Positions 5,908 through 7,383 of a stretch of DNA of 7,383 bases are shown here, piece after piece. Position numbers and translations under genes: made by a program. Position 1 is the first letter of the stretch. Every line of letters begins with the position of its first letter. This DNA is from Methylacidiphilaceae bacterium (GTDB lineage Bacteria > Verrucomicrobiota > Verrucomicrobiia > Methylacidiphilales > Methylacidiphilaceae), in the NCBI GenBank assembly GCA_028687155.1, contig JAQUAR010000067.1, forward strand, positions 1-7,383, given 5' to 3'. The notes beneath the pieces are model-generated. The model did not search any database. It was not told where the DNA came from and saw nothing but the letters and a program-made list of their open reading frames with translations.

Positions 5908-6773
5908 GATATCGTCACGCGCAAGGAAAAATCCATCGCCTTCGCGCTGTGGGTCAATGCCCCGACGGAGATGAAGTCGACGCCGGTTTGTGCAATCGCA
6001 CGAACGTTTTCCAAGGTCACACCCCCGGAAGCCTCGAGCCGCATGCTTCCGTTCACGATCTGAACCGCTCTCTGCAACTCCTCCACGCTCATATTGTCCA
6101 GGAGCAGGAGATCGAGCGGGAGGGAACGGAGCTCCGCCACCTCATCCAGGCTCTGCGCCTCCACTTCGACGCGGACCAGCGGCCGCAAGCGGCGAATCCG
6201 ATCCGCTCGCAAGCCCAGCTCCTTGCTCCACGAACCCGGGTAGGCCGCCTTGAGTAGCGCCAAGTGATTGTCTTTCACGAGCACATGGTCTCCGAGCGAA
6301 ACGCGATGGTTGGCCCCGCCGCCGCAACGGACGGCGTACTTTTCCAGCGATCGCAAGCCCGCAAGCGTCTTCCTCGTATCGAGGAGTCGAGCAGCCGTCC
6401 CATCGATCCTTTCGACGAATCGCCGGGTGAGCGTGGCCACACCCGAGAGATGCTGGAGGAAGTTGAGCGCGGTTCGCTCCGCGGCCAAAATCTGCGCCGC
6501 CGGTCCCGATACCGATAAGACCGTCGCTGAGGCTTCGACGAGTTTGCCCTCTTCGCATTCCCGTTGCAGCCGCAGACCTTCCCGGGAGACTTCCCGAAAG
6601 ACGGCCTGCACCACGGGCAGCCCGCAGACGACGCCCTGCTCCTTGGCCAAGATCTCCGCCCGACAAGATACCTCTTTCGGAAGAAAGCTGCTGGAGGTCA
6701 CGTCCCCTTGGCCCAAATCCTCTTGTAAGGCGCGGCGGATGGCCTCCCGCGCCTCTTCTCCCAGCAGCTCCAT
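5904..6773 (-). CDS. nadC: Nicotinate-nucleotide pyrophosphorylase (carboxylating), quinolinate phosphoribosyltransferase NadC
   Basis: NadC converts quinolinate and PRPP to nicotinate mononucleotide, CO2 and pyrophosphate in de novo NAD synthesis. The 289 residues match the family length (280-300). Motifs are RRALQEDLGQGDVTS (13-27), ERTALNFLQHLSGVAT (99-114) and LDTRKTLAGLRSLEKYAVR (131-149). GGGANHR (151-157) and VKDNH (166-170) follow, then VEVE (202-205), LLDNM (224-228), EASGGV (247-252) and ISVGALTHSA (268-277). These include the basic residues that bind quinolinate and PRPP and the acidic metal-binding ones. The ATG at 6773 fits the family start, although only a weak GGGG lies upstream. 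It is the first gene of the three-gene minus-strand operon and shares ATGA with thrB. The quinolinate-making genes nadA and nadB are not in this window. ModD proteins are related, but the RCGGGANHR and EASGGV blocks read as NadC. Confidence 0.96.
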   Translation of the reverse strand: MELLGEEAREAIRRALQEDLGQGDVTSSSFLPKEVSCRAEILAKEQGVVCGLPVVQAVFREVSREGLRLQRECEEGKLVEASATVLSVSGPAAQILAAERTALNFLQHLSGVATLTRRFVERIDGTAARLLDTRKTLAGLRSLEKYAVRCGGGANHRVSLGDHVLVKDNHLALLKAAYPGSWSKELGLRADRIRRLRPLVRVEVEAQSLDEVAELRSLPLDLLLLDNMSVEELQRAVQIVNGSMRLEASGGVTLENVRAIAQTGVDFISVGALTHSAKAMDFSLRVTIS

Positions 6774-6993
6774 GGCCCCAGGCTAATGAACGGGACCAAA
6801 AGAGGGAAGCTCCATCCTGCCGAAAGGAGGCTCTTTCTCCTTGCGGGAGAACCACCGTCATGTCAAAAGGGGTCTTCACCTGCAGACTCGTGAAGGGCCG
6901 CAAACCCCAAGCCAAACGAGGAAGCCGCATCGGGCCTCGACGCGGGGGTCATCCGCTGCGCGGCATCCTCCGCCGAAACGCCAACGATCATCC
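6774..6993. other. Divergent intergenic region between nadC and the DUF4388-like gene
   Basis: This 220-bp spacer should carry promoters for both sides. On the minus strand TTGACA (6866-6861) is a perfect -35 hexamer, but no -10-like sequence follows at 16-18 bp. A dyad CTTCAC (6874-6879) / GTGAAG (6890-6895) with a 10-nt centre lies next to it. On the plus strand AAAGGAGG (6823-6830) and two overlapping small hairpins occur. The plus-strand frame of the downstream gene is open from 6790. No known RNA gene or riboswitch was recognised. Confidence 0.5.
6823..6830 (+). promoter_or_regulatory. Shine-Dalgarno-like AAAGGAGG with no conventional start, in two competing hairpins
   Basis: AAAGGAGG is a near-perfect ribosome binding sequence. 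The first start codon in the downstream gene's frame is TTG at 6841, 10 nt after it; that would add 51 residues to the DUF4388-like protein. AAGGAG (6824-6829) can pair with CTCCTT (6837-6842), hiding the site. Alternatively TCTCC (6836-6840) can pair with GGAGA (6846-6850), freeing it. Whether it is used is unknown. Confidence 0.35.
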
Positions 6994-7383
6994 ATGCCCC
7001 TCTCCGGCGACCTAAGCGAACTCCCCTTCCCGGAAATTCTCCGGCTGCTGCGCGAACGAAATGGGAATTTGCAGATTACGGACAAAGCCACGGGGGAGCG
7101 CTTCTCGTTCAGCCTGTTCGCGGGAAAGCTTGTTTCCGCTTCCGATGCAGACCGGCCGATCCCCGATACGCTCGCGTTGCATTCGGCGATCCAGCGACTC
7201 TCCACCAACGAACGAGCCTCCTTCGTGTTTCAGGAAGAGAGTGCGGGCATGGACGAGCGGCTCGGCGGCTTATCGATCCCCCTCGACCAGATCCTGCGTT
7301 CCTCGCTGGCAGCCATCGGCTCTCCGGAGCGCCTCGCCGCCCATCTGCCGCATCCAGGTACCCGCTTCCGTGCGGCGGCAGAG
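6994..7383 (+). CDS. DUF4388 (PATAN-like) domain protein, N-terminal part (3' end outside the window)
   Basis: The first 130 codons are open to the window edge with no stop. The N-terminus, MPLSGDLSELPFPEILRLLR (1-20), is followed by short strands and FSLFAGKLVSASDADRP (38-54). A helix-rich stretch ALHSAIQRLSTNERASFVFQ (61-80) and IPLDQILRSSLAAIG (95-109) complete the visible part. The pattern G-x-L-x-E-x-P-x-P-E-I-L-x-L-L, then G-x-L-V-x-A, then x-F-x-F is that of DUF4388 domains, which often occur in bacterial signalling and gliding or motility regulators joined to receiver, TPR or other domains. Nothing beyond this domain can be seen. The ATG at 6994 matches the domain start but has no ribosome site; TTG at 6841 is a longer alternative whose extra 51 residues are basic and low-complexity. 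It is divergent from nadC. The domain call is by pattern recognition only. Confidence 0.65.
   Translation, partial: MPLSGDLSELPFPEILRLLRERNGNLQITDKATGERFSFSLFAGKLVSASDADRPIPDTLALHSAIQRLSTNERASFVFQEESAGMDERLGGLSIPLDQILRSSLAAIGSPERLAAHLPHPGTRFRAAAE

Noticed and set aside
6783..6815. A 10-codon minus-strand mini-ORF (MELPSFGPVH) just upstream of nadC, beginning with the same ATGGAGCT as nadC
   Set aside because: It could be a leader peptide, but no run of regulatory codons, attenuator hairpin or good ribosome site accompanies it, and very short ORFs are expected by chance.
6861..6866. A perfect TTGACA on the minus strand as the nadC promoter
   Set aside because: No acceptable -10 hexamer lies 16-18 bp downstream, so it is noted in the spacer entry and not called as a promoter.
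6142..6930. A 262-codon minus-strand frame overlapping nadC
   Set aside because: It overlaps NadC in another frame, has no known motif and is Gly/Arg-rich. NadC is unambiguous.
6860..7015. A 51-codon basic plus-strand ORF starting at ATG 6860
   Set aside because: It is 29 nt from the nearest Shine-Dalgarno sequence and runs into the DUF4388-like gene in another frame. Its Arg/Pro/His-rich content looks like non-coding GC-rich sequence.

Overview
This is a GC-rich stretch of an ordinary bacterial chromosome, densely packed with housekeeping and metabolic genes. I see no insertion sequence, phage gene, CRISPR array, tRNA or rRNA, and no convincing new multi-gene system. The mix suggests a diderm, respiring bacterium: the futalosine route to menaquinone (MqnD), an exported c-type cytochrome, several TTG/GTG starts, and no Escherichia-like gene order. 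Verrucomicrobiota or another group using futalosine-derived menaquinone would fit, but that placement is inference and weak.

Layout from left to right. Positions 2-394 (+) hold the last 130 residues of the replicative helicase DnaB, cut by the window edge. A spacer of about 125 bp with a possible terminator and a good sigma70-like promoter leads into 520-1461 (+), a YihY/BrkB-type multi-pass membrane protein. Converging on it from the right is a two-gene minus-strand unit: mqnD (2344-3204) followed 19 bp later by thiG (1512-2324). A 240 bp divergent spacer separates mqnD from 3445-4389 (+), a histone-deacetylase-like zinc deacetylase with all its catalytic residues.

The deacetylase gene ends only 5 bp from the end of a convergent minus-strand operon of three overlapping genes, read in the order nadC (5904-6773), thrB (4933-5907) and a small exported cytochrome c (4395-4943). 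nadC and thrB share ATGA. thrB and the cytochrome gene overlap by 11 bp, with a strong Shine-Dalgarno sequence lying inside the end of thrB. A 220 bp divergent region then precedes a plus-strand gene that runs off the right edge (from 6994). Its visible N-terminal part looks like a DUF4388 (PATAN-like) domain.

Together the genes cover replication (DnaB), cofactors (menaquinone, thiamine thiazole, NAD), threonine synthesis and respiratory electron transfer. MqnD and the cytochrome both belong to respiration, and NadC and ThiG both make cofactors, but nothing shows that the window is one functional system. The points most worth a second look are the start and leader of the 6994 gene, the co-transcription of a cytochrome with nadC and thrB, the mqnD-thiG pairing, and the compact palindromic junction between the deacetylase and cytochrome genes.
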